Shown here: piece by piece, positions 34,074 through 42,483 of the stretch
How the letters are laid out: the number at the start of each line of letters is the position of its first letter
How positions within the stretch are numbered: position 1 is the stretch's first letter
Source of the DNA: Nannocystis exedens
GTDB lineage: Bacteria > Myxococcota_A > Polyangia > Nannocystales > Nannocystaceae
NCBI RefSeq assembly: GCF_002343915.1
Contig: NZ_NETK01000001.1
Span: forward strand, 5,904,001-5,968,000
Length of the DNA: 64,000 nucleotides
Reading direction: 5' to 3'
Position numbers and translations under genes: made by a program
The notes under the pieces: generated by a model
Seen by the model: the letters and a program-made list of their open reading frames with translations, nothing else
What the model was told of the DNA's origin: nothing
The model's database searches: none

Positions 34074-35720
34074 CTACCGTCGCGGCCCGAACAACTTGCG
34101 CCGCGGCCCGTCGGGCGTCGAGCGGCGCAGCTGGATCGCGTGGATCTGCCGCTTCGCGTCGATGTTGTCGGGCTCCAGCTCGAGCACCTGCTTGAAGTGC
34201 AGCAGCGCCTGCTCGTCGTCACCTGACCCGAGGGACAGGAGGCCGAGGTCGTAGTGGGCGCGGACGCAGCGCGGCTGGCGGGCCAGGACCTCGAACAGCG
34301 CCGCGCGGGTGGCGTCGCGGACCTGCGCCTTGTCGGCGGCGAGCTGGTACTCGCACCACGCCAGCGCCGCGCGGACCTCGAGCTCGTCGGGGGTGAGCGC
34401 CGCCGCCTTGCGGTAGCGCTCGAGCGCGCGGTCAAAGTTGCCGGCGCGCAGCAGCTTGTCGCCCTCGCGGACCACCATCTCGCTCTCGAGCACCTGCTGC
34501 GCGCTCGGGCCCGCGGGGGCGCGCGGGACCGGCTGGCCGCCGCGCAGCAAGGCGACGATCTGCTCGCGCTGGGCGTCGTCGGACAGCCGCTGGTAGGCCT
34601 CGCTCAGCGCGGCGAACACCGCCTGCGAGCGCTCGCGCAGGTGGCCGAGGCCCTGGTGCGGCAGGCTGTCGGGGTGAAAGCGCCGGCTCAGCACGTGCCA
34701 GGCGGCGCGGATCTGGGCCCGGTCGGCGGTGGTCGCCAGGCCCAGCAGGTCGAACGCGTTGGCGCCGCCGGCGATCGCCGCCTCGAGGCGCTCGAGCTCG
34801 CCGGCGAACTCGGCCGCGCGCAGGCTCTCCCGCCCGCCGGCCGGCTGGCTGTGCGATAGGACAGGTATCGAAGAACCTGTCGCTTCGGGCAGGGCCGCGT
34901 TCGGCCCGGTCGCCTGCTCGGCCGGCGCGTTGGCCGACTTCAGCATCTGACAGGCCCACAGCGTGTAGACCACGGCGGCGACGCGGGCCTCGGGCTGACC
35001 GGACAGGCGGGCGACGTCGGTGACGTAGAGGTTGCCGGGGCGGAGGGCGTCGACGATCGCCTCGTCACCTTTGGAGAAGTGAAACTGGGACCGGTAGCGG
35101 TCGAACGACGAGCGCAGGCGCAGCGGGCCGTCGAGCAGGAGGCCCATCTCGGCGGCGATCCGGCGCTGGTCGAAGTGGGCGACCACGCCGGCGTGGATGA
35201 GCTCGAGGCTGTTGACCTGGGTCGGCTGCGAGGCGTCGGACTCGGCGGCGGCGGCGTCGCCGGCGACGATCTGGACCGTGCCCGACCGCAGCGCGAACAG
35301 GTGGACCACCTTGCGCGCGCACTGGACGCGCAGCGCCTTGCGGAGCTGGCCGCCGGTGAGGAGGCGGCGGCGCACGAGGTAATGGCCGAAGCGCTCGCGC
35401 GGGGCCCCTGGCTGGGCCAGGCGGGCCAGTTCGGCCATCGCGCGATCGCGCTCCGCCGGCTCGATGAGCCCGAGATCGACGAGCACCTGGCCGATCGAGT
35501 CGTGCGGGCTGGTAAAGTCGGTGAAGATCGGCATCCCGCCCTGAAACCACACCCGTCGCGCGCCGACGTCGGCGCTCCGCCCCGGCGCCTCCGCGGCCGG
35601 CGGCGTGAGGGTGATCGTCCCGGTGAAGCGGCGGTGCAGCAGCGCGAACATGAGCCGGGGCAGGCTCATCTTGGCCAGGTCGACGACCTGCGGGTCGGCG
35701 CTCGGCGGGGCCGTCTCCAT
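34074..35720 (-). CDS. DUF4388 / J-domain / TPR protein
   Basis: A 548-residue cytosolic protein. The N-terminal DUF4388-like region (about 15-160, MSLPRLMFALLHRRFTGTITL, VWFQGGMPIFTDF, GHYLVRRRLLTGGQLRKAL) is a myxobacterial signalling module. A J domain (about 335-400) keeps the His-Pro-Asp triad in FHPDSLPHQ. C-terminal TPR repeats (about 430-525, EGDKLLRAGNFDRALERYRKAAALTPDE) follow. The combination suggests recruitment of DnaK to a signalling complex; partners are unknown. A palindromic repeat falls in the linker (34851-34896). The -10-like TAGCAT (35728-35733) is 7 bases before the ATG. Confidence 0.82.
   Translation of the reverse strand: METAPPSADPQVVDLAKMSLPRLMFALLHRRFTGTITLTPPAAEAPGRSADVGARRVWFQGGMPIFTDFTSPHDSIGQVLVDLGLIEPAERDRAMAELARLAQPGAPRERFGHYLVRRRLLTGGQLRKALRVQCARKVVHLFALRSGTVQIVAGDAAAAESDASQPTQVNSLELIHAGVVAHFDQRRIAAEMGLLLDGPLRLRSSFDRYRSQFHFSKGDEAIVDALRPGNLYVTDVARLSGQPEARVAAVVYTLWACQMLKSANAPAEQATGPNAALPEATGSSIPVLSHSQPAGGRESLRAAEFAGELERLEAAIAGGANAFDLLGLATTADRAQIRAAWHVLSRRFHPDSLPHQGLGHLRERSQAVFAALSEAYQRLSDDAQREQIVALLRGGQPVPRAPAGPSAQQVLESEMVVREGDKLLRAGNFDRALERYRKAAALTPDELEVRAALAWCEYQLAADKAQVRDATRAALFEVLARQPRCVRAHYDLGLLSLGSGDDEQALLHFKQVLELEPDNIDAKRQIHAIQLRRSTPDGPRRKLFGPRR
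34851..34896. repeat. Palindromic repeat in the linker of the DUF4388-DnaJ gene
   Basis: GACAGGT (34860-34866) pairs with ACCTGTC (34875-34881), followed by GCTTCGGGCAGG. It encodes part of the disordered linker before the J domain. Confidence 0.5.
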
Positions 35721-35727
35721 GGCGTCG

Positions 35728-35761
35728 ATGCTAGCACTTCGGCGCGCCGGCCTGCTACGTT
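35728..35761. promoter_or_regulatory. Back-to-back leaderless promoters of DUF4388-DnaJ and PP2C genes
   Basis: Minus strand GCTAGCAT with TAGCAT at 35728-35733, 7 bases from its ATG. Plus strand GCTACGTT with TACGTT at 35756-35761, 9 bases from the ATG at 35771. The whole divergent spacer is only 50 bases. Confidence 0.5.
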
Positions 35762-35770
35762 TGGCCTCGC

Positions 35771-36559
35771 ATGAGCATCAGCTTCATGGTCGGCCCGCAT
35801 CGGGTCCGCTTCGCCGGCAAGACCGACATCGGCCTGGTCCGCGCCCACAACGAAGACAGCCTGCTGATCCCGCGCGAGATGCCCCTCGCGGTCGTGTCCG
35901 ACGGCATGGGTGGCCACGCCGCCGGCGACGTCGCCAGCCGGATCACCGTCGAGACCATCGACCAACACTACCGCGACACCGCCCGCAGCGGCCCCAACAC
36001 CTGGCCCTTCAAGCTGCCCTCGCTCGAGATCGAGAAGCAGCGCATGAGCGTCGCCATCCAGCTCGCCAACTCCAACATCTTCGAGACCGCCCAGGCCGAC
36101 GGCAGCAAGAAGGGCATGGGCTGCACCGTCGACGCCATCTACTTCAACCAGGGCCGCTTCTTCATCGGCCACGTCGGCGACAGCCGGGTCTACCGGATCC
36201 GCGAGGGGCGGATCCAGATGCTCACCGAGGACCACTCGCTGCTCAACGACTACCTCCGCATGAAAGAATTGAGCGGCGACGAAGGGGTCCACTTCCCCCA
36301 GAAGAACGTGGTGGTCAGAGCCCTCGGCCTCGCCGAGCAGGTCCACGTCGACGTCATCGCCGACGCCTTCAAGGTCGGCGACGTGTTCCTGCTGTGCAGC
36401 GACGGCCTCAGCGGCATGCTCGACGACCGCGTCCTGCTCGACATCATCACCGCCCGCGACAGCCTCGACACCTCGTGCAACGAGCTGATCAAGGCCGCCA
36501 ACGACGCCGGCGGCAACGACAACATCACCGCGATCCTATGCCGCATCGAGAAGCCGTGA
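35771..36559 (+). CDS. PP2C-family serine/threonine protein phosphatase
   Basis: A 262-residue stand-alone PPM phosphatase, cytosolic. Seen: TDIGLVRAHNEDS (metal Asp19, Arg24, Glu28-Asp29), VVSDGMGGHAAGD (Asp44), VGDSRVYRIREG, LLCSDGLSGML and GGNDNITAILC, the full set of metal-coordinating motifs. It presumably reverses Hanks-type kinase phosphorylation, but no kinase is in the window. Divergent from the DUF4388-DnaJ gene. Confidence 0.93.
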   Translation: MSISFMVGPHRVRFAGKTDIGLVRAHNEDSLLIPREMPLAVVSDGMGGHAAGDVASRITVETIDQHYRDTARSGPNTWPFKLPSLEIEKQRMSVAIQLANSNIFETAQADGSKKGMGCTVDAIYFNQGRFFIGHVGDSRVYRIREGRIQMLTEDHSLLNDYLRMKELSGDEGVHFPQKNVVVRALGLAEQVHVDVIADAFKVGDVFLLCSDGLSGMLDDRVLLDIITARDSLDTSCNELIKAANDAGGNDNITAILCRIEKP

Positions 36560-36566
36560 GCCGCGC

Positions 36567-37652
36567 TCACAGCAGCGCGGCCACCCGCTCGGCCAGCGCC
36601 AGCGCGGCCGTCAGCCCCGGCGACTCGATCCCGACGAGGTGCACGCAGCCGGGGCTCGTGAACACCGCGAAGTCGCGCTCGGCCGGCTCGTCGGGCGCGC
36701 GCAGCTTGGGGCGGATCCCGCAACCCTCGTAGGCCAGCTGGTCCTCGCCGATCGGCCCCAGCAAGGCGCACGCGGCGCGATGGAACGCCGCCAGCTTGTG
36801 CGCCGCCGGGCCGAAGTCGTCGCGCGCCTCGACGTACGTGACGTCAGGTCCGAGTCGATAGGCCCCGGCGAGGTCGAGGGTGAGGTGGACGCCGAGGCCG
36901 GCCGCCCCGCGCGCGCGCACCGGATAGATGAGGTGGCGGTAGCGCGCGCGCGTGCGCAGGCGGAAGTAGTCGCCGCGGCAGGGGTAGATCCGCGGCGACG
37001 CGGCCCCCAACAGCGCCGCCACCTCGTCCGCGTGCAGCCCGGCGGCGTTGACCACCCGCGCCGCCGTCACCGGCCCGCGCGTCGTCTGCAGCGTCACGGC
37101 GCCGCCCGCGACCTCGGCCGCCTCGACCCGGGTGCGCACGCCGAACACCGCCCCGTGCGCCTCGGCGTCGGCCCGCAGCGAGCCGCACAGCCCGTGGACG
37201 TCGACGATCCCGGTGTTCGGGCACCACAGCGCCGCCCGCACCTCCGGCAGCTCGGGCTCCCGCGCCCGCACCGCCGCCGCGCCGACGAGCACGCAGCCCC
37301 GCGCCCCGGCCGCCTCCGCGTGGGTCGCGAGCGCTTGCAGTGCGACCTCCTCGTCCGCGGTGCGAGCGATCACCAGCTTGCCGAGGCGGGCATGACTCAC
37401 CCCGTGGGCCGCGCACCAACTGTACAAAAGTTCCTGTCCTCGCAGACATGTCTCGGCTTTCAGCGAGGCCGGCGGGTAATACAGCCCGGAGTGGATCACG
37501 CCGCTGTTGCGGCTCGACACCCCGGCGCCTTCCCTCGCCTCGCGCTCGAGCACGAGCACCTCGTGGCCGCGGCGGGCGAGCGTCGCTGCGACCGAGCAAC
37601 CGACCACGCCGGCGCCGACCACGACGACGTCGACCTGGTCCGCGCCGGTCAC
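36567..37652 (-). CDS. lhgO: L-2-hydroxyglutarate oxidase-like FAD enzyme
   Basis: A 361-residue DAO-family flavoprotein oxidising L-2-hydroxyglutarate to 2-oxoglutarate. Seen: FAD-binding VVVVGAGVVGCSVAATLARRG (9-29) with the following VLEREA, and then GVSSRNSGVIHSGLYYP, which matches LhgO and places the histidine of the active site. RVVNAAGLHADEVA, YPCRGDYFRL and a C-terminal GIESPGLTAALAL follow. Start is GTG 37652, with GTGTCG-17-TAAGGT upstream whose -10 (37659-37664) is 6 bases from the start, so it is probably leaderless. Confidence 0.88.
   Translation of the reverse strand: MTGADQVDVVVVGAGVVGCSVAATLARRGHEVLVLEREAREGAGVSSRNSGVIHSGLYYPPASLKAETCLRGQELLYSWCAAHGVSHARLGKLVIARTADEEVALQALATHAEAAGARGCVLVGAAAVRAREPELPEVRAALWCPNTGIVDVHGLCGSLRADAEAHGAVFGVRTRVEAAEVAGGAVTLQTTRGPVTAARVVNAAGLHADEVAALLGAASPRIYPCRGDYFRLRTRARYRHLIYPVRARGAAGLGVHLTLDLAGAYRLGPDVTYVEARDDFGPAAHKLAAFHRAACALLGPIGEDQLAYEGCGIRPKLRAPDEPAERDFAVFTSPGCVHLVGIESPGLTAALALAERVAALL
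37434..37456. repeat. Palindromic element within lhgO
   Basis: CCTGTCCTCGCAGACATGTC, encoding part of TCLRGQEL. No length change relative to the family is evident. Confidence 0.35.
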
Positions 37653-37695
37653 TCTCGAACCTTAGCAGGCGCGGCTACCCGCGACACCGCGTCGC

Positions 37696-37724
37696 TTGCC
37701 TGGCGGGGCCGCGAGGTTTAAAAC
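37696..37724 (+). promoter_or_regulatory. Sigma-70-type promoter for the 37745 gene
   Basis: TTGCCT (37696-37701), 17-base spacer, TAAAAC (37719-37724). GGGGAAG at 37729-37735 is a ribosome-binding site 9 bases before the ATG. Confidence 0.4.
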
Positions 37725-37744
37725 CCCCACGGGGAAGCCCGCCT

Positions 37745-38053
37745 ATGGCCGAGATGCATATCAAGAGCCACACGTTCCGGACCGAGGGCGAGTGGGAGAC
37801 CATCGACACGCTGTGGTACAGCCCGTTCTTCTACTGGCAGCGGAACGGCCTGCGCGTCACGCCGCCGGTGCCGCTGCGGATCGTGGTCTTCAACAAGGTC
37901 GTCGACGAGTCCGACGAGGGGTGGATCAACCAGGGCGGCGCGAGCGCGATGCTTCTGCAGCGGATCCAGGCCCGCGGTCGCAAGGGCCAGACGATCCGCG
38001 TCGAGGTCGGTGACGAGATCACCGAGGAGAACCGCCCGACCCGCGCGCCCTGA
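37745..38053 (+). CDS. Small protein of unknown function (102 aa)
   Basis: A soluble 102-residue protein rich in Trp and Tyr in its first half (EGEWETIDTLWYSPFFYWQRNG), with strand-like PLRIVVFNKVVDE and QTIRVEVGDEI. No family is recognised. It is convergent with another small unknown gene 24 bases away. The absence of a shadow-like composition and a plausible promoter support it as real. Confidence 0.65.
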   Translation: MAEMHIKSHTFRTEGEWETIDTLWYSPFFYWQRNGLRVTPPVPLRIVVFNKVVDESDEGWINQGGASAMLLQRIQARGRKGQTIRVEVGDEITEENRPTRAP

Positions 38054-38077
38054 GGCGGGCGCGGTCGGGCGCGGCGG

Positions 38078-38569
38078 TCAGCGCTTGGCGCCTTCCTGCT
38101 CCTGGAACCACGTCAGCGCCTCGATCATCGCGTTGTTGCCGGTGATGTCGCTGAGCTCGACCTTGACGCCCTTGTCGCTGAAGAACAGGTCGTTGGCGAC
38201 CAGCGGGTTGCGGCGCTGGGCGATAAAGAGGATCGGCTCGGCGCCGCGGGTGTAGCCGAGCTGGACGATCGCGTTGGGCAGCCAGCGGCCGTTGTCGCCG
38301 AACTTGAACTCCCGGGTCAGCCGGTAAAAGCCCTCGTGCGGCAGCTTGATGAGCGACGAGCCCCAGCCGTAGTCGACCTTCGGGACCTTCACCCCGGGCA
38401 TCTGGAAGCGCCACTGGTTGTGGATGTTCTGCACCGGAAGCAGGACCGAGGCGGGCGCGAACTCGGCGTCGGTGCGGATAAGGATGAGCAGGTTGGGGGC
38501 GACGGTCGCCTCGTGCTCGGGCAGGAACTTCGTGGTCTTGAAGATCCCCGGTTGGTACTGGAAGGCCAT
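38078..38569 (-). CDS. Protein of unknown function (163 aa)
   Basis: A 163-residue soluble protein with strand-rich sequence (NLLILIRTDAEF, ASVLLPVQNIHNQWRFQMPGVKVPKV, LTREFKFGDNGRWLPNAIVQLGYTRGAEPILFIAQRRN). Its many aromatic residues and low Ala/Arg content distinguish it from shadow frames. Family unknown. The ATG at 38569 is preceded by TGTAGTGT, with TAGTGT at 38580-38585, 10 bases upstream, matching the leaderless pattern. Upstream in-frame codons to 38779 look non-coding. Confidence 0.7.
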   Translation of the reverse strand: MAFQYQPGIFKTTKFLPEHEATVAPNLLILIRTDAEFAPASVLLPVQNIHNQWRFQMPGVKVPKVDYGWGSSLIKLPHEGFYRLTREFKFGDNGRWLPNAIVQLGYTRGAEPILFIAQRRNPLVANDLFFSDKGVKVELSDITGNNAMIEALTWFQEQEGAKR

Positions 38570-38791
38570 GGCGCGGGGAACACTACAGAAGACGGCCGGG
38601 CCAGGAAAGCCGAAAATCCCGCGCCGCGCGACGTCGCCGGGCGGCGCGCGGGGGTGCTCCAGGTCACGCCCGGGTTCCCCGGGGCAGCCCGCGGTGACCG
38701 GCGACGACCCGGCGGCGACCCGCGAGCGCTCGGCCCGCGTGTCCGCGCTTGTCACCGAGCGCCCCGGTTGTGCTACCAATGCCCGGTCGCC

Positions 38792-40357
38792 GTGTCAGAT
38801 TCCGTCATTGTCATCAACGCCGATGGGCCCGAGACGCGGGTCGCTCTCATCGAACAGGGGATCCTTTCCGAGTACTACGTCGAGCGCGAGCGCGAGCGCG
38901 GCACCGTCGGCAACGTGTACAAGGGCAAGGTCCTGCGCGTCCTGCCGGGCATGCAGGCCGCGTTCGTCGACATCGGCGAGGAGAAGGCCGCGTTCCTGTA
39001 CGCCGGCGACATCGCCGCGCCGGGCGGTCAGGGCGAGAAGGAGGCGGCTCTCCGCGCGCTCGGCGGCGAGGACGACGACGAGGTCGCGCCGCGCCGCACC
39101 GGTCGCCACGGCGACATCACCGAGCTCGTACGCCCCGGCCAGGAGATCCTCGTCCAGGTCGTGAAGGACCCGATCTCGAGCAAGGGCGCGCGGATCACCA
39201 CGTACATCTCGCTGCCCGGGCGCAACGTCGTGTTCATGCCGACGGTCAGCCACATCGGGATCTCGCGCCGGATCGCCGGCGACCGCGAGCGCCGGCGGCT
39301 GCGCCGCCTCATCGACCAGATGCGCCCGCCGGGCTCCGGCTTCATCGTCCGCACCGTCGCCGAGTCGGCGAACAACAGCCAGGTCCGCGCCGACATGGAT
39401 TACCTCCTGCGCCTGTGGGAGAACATCCAGTTCAACGAGCGCCACCAGCGCGCGCCGGCGCTGCTCTACCGCGACCTCAACCTCATGCTCCGGGTCGTGC
39501 GCGACAACCTCACGCCGGAGTTCAAGAAGGTCATCGTCGACGACCGGATCGCCCACGACAAGCTGGTGCGGTTCATCGGCGCGTTCATGCCCGAGTTGGT
39601 CGACCGCGTCGAGCTCTACACCGGGCGCGAGCCGATCTTCGACGGCTACGGCATCGAGCTCGAGATCAACCGCGCGCTCGAGCGCAAGGTCCAGCTCAAA
39701 AGCGGCGGCTCGCTCGTGTTCGACCAGGGCGAGGCGCTGACCGCGATCGACGTCAACACCGGCAAGTTCGTCGGCGCCAAGGGCAAGACGCTCGAGGAGA
39801 CGATCACGCAGACCAACCTCGAGGCGGCCGAGGAGCTGGCCGACCAGCTGCGCCTGCGCAACCTCGGCGGCCTCGTCATCATCGACTTCATCGACATGGA
39901 CAAGGAGTCGAACCGGCGCAAGGTCTACCGCAAGTTGCAGGAGGTCCTCCGCCGCGACCGCGCCAAGGCGCACATCACCAAGATCTCGGAGATGGGCCTG
40001 GTCGAGATGAGCCGCAAGCGGACCAAGGAGTCGCTGCTGCGGGTGTTGACGGCCCCCTGCGAGGTCTGTAACGGTAAAGGCTACACGAAGAGCCCGACCA
40101 CGATGTGCTACGAGATCTTGCGCGAGGTCCGGCGCGAAGGCCCGCACCTCACCGGCGACACCATCGTCGTCCAGGCCGCTCCCTCGGTCGCCGAGCTGAT
40201 GAACGGCCCCGAGGTCGCCGCGGTCGACAACATGGTCAAGCGGCTGCAGAAGGGCATCGACATCCAGGGCCGCAAGGACTTCCACATCGAGCACTTCGAG
40301 ATCCGCACCAAGAACAAGGGCGGTCGCAACCACAACAACAACAGTTCGGCCGACTGA
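38792..40357 (+). CDS. rng: Ribonuclease G/E
   Basis: A 521-residue endoribonuclease of the RNase E/G family, acting in rRNA 5' processing and mRNA decay. An S1 domain with an acidic insertion (about 36-130, VGNVYKGKVLRVLPGMQAAFVDIG) comes first. The DNase I-like catalytic domain holds Mg-binding Asp near 320 (AIDVNTGKFVG) and near 364 (IDFIDMD). A Zn-link Cys pair (CEVC) sits at about 422-425. There is no long C-terminal scaffold, so it is RNase G-like. Start is GTG 38792; GCTACCAAT lies 11 bases upstream with TTGTCA further up. Followed by PilZ 15 bases later. Confidence 0.93.
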   Translation: MSDSVIVINADGPETRVALIEQGILSEYYVERERERGTVGNVYKGKVLRVLPGMQAAFVDIGEEKAAFLYAGDIAAPGGQGEKEAALRALGGEDDDEVAPRRTGRHGDITELVRPGQEILVQVVKDPISSKGARITTYISLPGRNVVFMPTVSHIGISRRIAGDRERRRLRRLIDQMRPPGSGFIVRTVAESANNSQVRADMDYLLRLWENIQFNERHQRAPALLYRDLNLMLRVVRDNLTPEFKKVIVDDRIAHDKLVRFIGAFMPELVDRVELYTGREPIFDGYGIELEINRALERKVQLKSGGSLVFDQGEALTAIDVNTGKFVGAKGKTLEETITQTNLEAAEELADQLRLRNLGGLVIIDFIDMDKESNRRKVYRKLQEVLRRDRAKAHITKISEMGLVEMSRKRTKESLLRVLTAPCEVCNGKGYTKSPTTMCYEILREVRREGPHLTGDTIVVQAAPSVAELMNGPEVAAVDNMVKRLQKGIDIQGRKDFHIEHFEIRTKNKGGRNHNNNSSAD

Positions 40358-40372
40358 GCGAGAGGAGCGACC

Positions 40373-41020
40373 ATGGCGAAAGCGATGGAACGGCGCCGGA
40401 GCGAGCGCTACACGGTGAACGCCGAGTTCGCCGAGCTCGAGCCCGGCAGCATCTCCTTCGTCAGCAACCTGAGCGAGCAGGGCGTGTTCATCAACACTCG
40501 CGCGCGCCTGCCGGTCGGCGCCGCGATCGACCTCCGCTTCACGATCCTGCTCGACGACCCGGTCGTCATCAGCGGCACCGGCCGCGTCGTCCACCTCCAG
40601 GACGAGCCGCGCGGCATGGGCGTCGCCTTCCACAACCTCAGCGCCGAGATGACCCTGCGCGTCATCGACGCGATCGCCTGGCACCGCACGCGCGAGGCCT
40701 CACGCGCGGCCGAGCCGGGCTTCCGCACGCGCGAGCTCACCGCCGAGGAGCTGGCCCAGCTCGAAGAGGGCGACGAGATGGCCAGCGAGTCGGTCACGAG
40801 CCTCAGCGCCTCCGCCGTCCTGTCCGAGGACAGCGTGCCCGCGGCCGCTCGCAGCGGCCTCGGACGGCGCGGCCGCGAGGACTCGCTGTCCCGCGCCAGC
40901 CTCGATGACTCCAACCAGTCGCTCCCGCCCCCGCCGCGCTTCGGCGCCTCGGCCCCGGCCCCGGCGGCGCGCAAGGCTCCGCCGCCGCCGCCGAAAGACG
41001 ACGACTACGAGGACTTCTAG
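40373..41020 (+). CDS. PilZ-domain c-di-GMP-binding protein
   Basis: A 215-residue cytosolic protein. The PilZ domain (about 6-105) has the c-di-GMP-binding RRRSERYTV and the second motif NLSEQGVFINT (D/N-x-S-x2-G), then GRVVHLQDEPRGMGVAFHNL. The C-terminal half is Ser/Ala/Pro-rich and probably disordered, ending DDDYEDF. A palindrome, CTGTCCGAGGACAG (40819-40832), lies in the disordered part. GAGAGGAG precedes the start; it is likely cotranscribed with rng. Confidence 0.88.
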   Translation: MAKAMERRRSERYTVNAEFAELEPGSISFVSNLSEQGVFINTRARLPVGAAIDLRFTILLDDPVVISGTGRVVHLQDEPRGMGVAFHNLSAEMTLRVIDAIAWHRTREASRAAEPGFRTRELTAEELAQLEEGDEMASESVTSLSASAVLSEDSVPAAARSGLGRRGREDSLSRASLDDSNQSLPPPPRFGASAPAPAARKAPPPPPKDDDYEDF

Positions 41021-41052
41021 CCGCGGCCGGCCCGCGCGCGCCGCCGCGCGTC

Positions 41053-41080
41053 TTGCGAGCGAGGCGATTTTCACTATCGT
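41053..41080 (+). promoter_or_regulatory. Predicted leaderless promoter of the J-domain gene
   Basis: TTGCGA (41053-41058), 16-base spacer, TATCGT (41075-41080). The GTG start at 41087 is 6 bases after the -10 box and no Shine-Dalgarno is present. Confidence 0.5.
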
Positions 41081-41086
41081 GAGCGG

Positions 41087-41560
41087 GTGAGCATCACTCG
41101 CCGCTTCCTCGACCTCGCGCGGGCCAACATCACCGACTTCTCCCAGGCGTTCCGCCGCGGCGACCCGCTCGAAGGGCTCAGCGAGGAGGAGCGCCGCGTC
41201 ATCGACGAGGAGGTCGAGAAGGACACCGTCGGCACCAAGGCCGGCAAGCGCGCCCGCCAGGTCCGCGACGCCGCCGAGGAGATGTGGGAGCGGGCCTTCG
41301 AGGCCAGCCAGCGCGCGGCCGGCAACAACCCGCCGCGCCAGCGCAGCTCGGAGGCCGAGCGCCTGCGCTGGTACCGGACCCTCGAGCTCGAGCCCGGCGC
41401 CTCGCTCGAGGAGATCCGCAAGTCCTACCGGCGTCTGCTGAAGCAGTACCACCCCGACCGCTTCGCCAAGGACCCGGAGAAGTACAAGGTCGCGACCGAG
41501 GTCACGCGCAACATCACGGCCGCCTACGACGGCCTCACCACGCTGCTCGAGCAGCGCTGA
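41087..41560 (+). CDS. J-domain (DnaJ-like) protein
   Basis: A 157-residue protein with a charged, helical N-terminal half and a C-terminal J domain (about 93-150: WYRTLELEPGASLEEIRKSYRRLLKQYHPDRFAKDPEKY) with an intact His-Pro-Asp triad. It lacks the Gly/Phe and zinc-finger regions of full DnaJ, so it is a class III co-chaperone that would stimulate DnaK for a specific client. Start GTG 41087. A strong terminator follows. Confidence 0.85.
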   Translation: MSITRRFLDLARANITDFSQAFRRGDPLEGLSEEERRVIDEEVEKDTVGTKAGKRARQVRDAAEEMWERAFEASQRAAGNNPPRQRSSEAERLRWYRTLELEPGASLEEIRKSYRRLLKQYHPDRFAKDPEKYKVATEVTRNITAAYDGLTTLLEQR

Positions 41561-41574
41561 GCCCGGCAAAAAGT

Positions 41575-41597
41575 CCGCGCGGCGTCGCGCGGTTTTT
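41575..41597 (+). terminator. Intrinsic terminator after the J-domain gene
   Basis: CCGCGCG (41575-41581), loop GCGT, CGCGCGG (41586-41592), then TTTTT. A matching AAAAA lies 5' of the stem, so it could work in both directions. This is the best classical terminator in the window. Confidence 0.8.
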
Positions 41598-41627
41598 GCG
41601 GTACCGTGCGGCGGTCTCGAGGACCCG

Positions 41628-42458
41628 TTGACCGCACGCCCCGCGAAGAGCAAGTCCGCCGCGAAGAAGACCATGGCCGCCCAGGCCGACGTCCACGCCC
41701 TCTACGAGCGCGCGGTCCAGGACCCGGGCAACGACGTCAAGTTCTTCACCCGCATCTACAAGAAGCTCCGCGGTCACGACCCGGTGTCGCTGCGCGAAGA
41801 CTTCTGCGGCACCGCGGTGCTGTGCGCCGAGTGGGTCAAGAGCGGGGCGGAGCGCACCGCGCTCGGCGTCGACCTGTCGCAGGAGACGATCAACTGGGGC
41901 CTCGAGCACCGGATCGTCCCCGCCGGCCGCGCCGTCGCCAGCCGGATCTCCCTCGTCTGCGCCGACGTCCGCGACGTCAAGAAGCCCAAGGTCGACATCG
42001 CCTGCGCGCTCAACTTCTCCTACTACTGCTTCAAGCGCCGCGACGAGCTGCTCGACTACTTCCGGGCCGTGCACGCCGGCCTCGCCAAGGACGGCCTGTT
42101 CTTCCTCGACCTCCTCGGCGGCACCGAGGCGATCATGGAGGGCTCGACCGACAACGACCACGGCGACTTCGTCTATCGCTGGGAGCAGGCCCGCTTCGAC
42201 GCCCTGACCCACGACTTCCTGTGCCACATCCACTTCCTGTTCCCCGACGGCTCCAAGCTGCTCGAGGCCTTCACCTACGACTGGCGCCTGTGGATGGCCC
42301 CCGAGCTGCGCGACCTGCTGCTCGAGGCCGGCTTCTCCAAGGTCCACGCCTACTGGGAGAAGACCAACGCCGAGGGCGAGGGCACCGGCGTGTTCTACGA
42401 GCCGGACTACGTCGAGAACCAGGAGATCTGGTGGACCTACCTCGCCGCCGAGCGCTGA
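41628..42458 (+). CDS. Class I SAM-dependent methyltransferase, paralogue 1
   Basis: A methyltransferase of about 260-276 residues with REDFCGTAVLCAEWVKSG...ALGVDLSQETINWGLEH as the SAM-binding region and later NFSYYCFKRRDELLDYF, FFLDLLGGTEAI and FTYDWRLWMAPELRDLLLEAGF. The acceptor is unknown. The start could be TTG 41628, adding a basic Lys/Ala tail (AKSKSAAKKT), or ATG 41673. The terminator at 41575-41597 leaves too little room for a promoter before TTG, which slightly favours ATG. A close paralogue follows. Confidence 0.8.
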   Translation: MTARPAKSKSAAKKTMAAQADVHALYERAVQDPGNDVKFFTRIYKKLRGHDPVSLREDFCGTAVLCAEWVKSGAERTALGVDLSQETINWGLEHRIVPAGRAVASRISLVCADVRDVKKPKVDIACALNFSYYCFKRRDELLDYFRAVHAGLAKDGLFFLDLLGGTEAIMEGSTDNDHGDFVYRWEQARFDALTHDFLCHIHFLFPDGSKLLEAFTYDWRLWMAPELRDLLLEAGFSKVHAYWEKTNAEGEGTGVFYEPDYVENQEIWWTYLAAER

Positions 42459-42462
42459 CGCA

Positions 42463-42483
42463 ACCTGTCTGAACCAACATGTC
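42463..42483. repeat. Palindromic repeat between the two methyltransferase genes
   Basis: ACCTGTCTGAACCAACATGTCC occupies the 20-base gap and runs into the ATG of the second gene; half-sites ACCTGTC and ACATGTCC. Confidence 0.45.
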
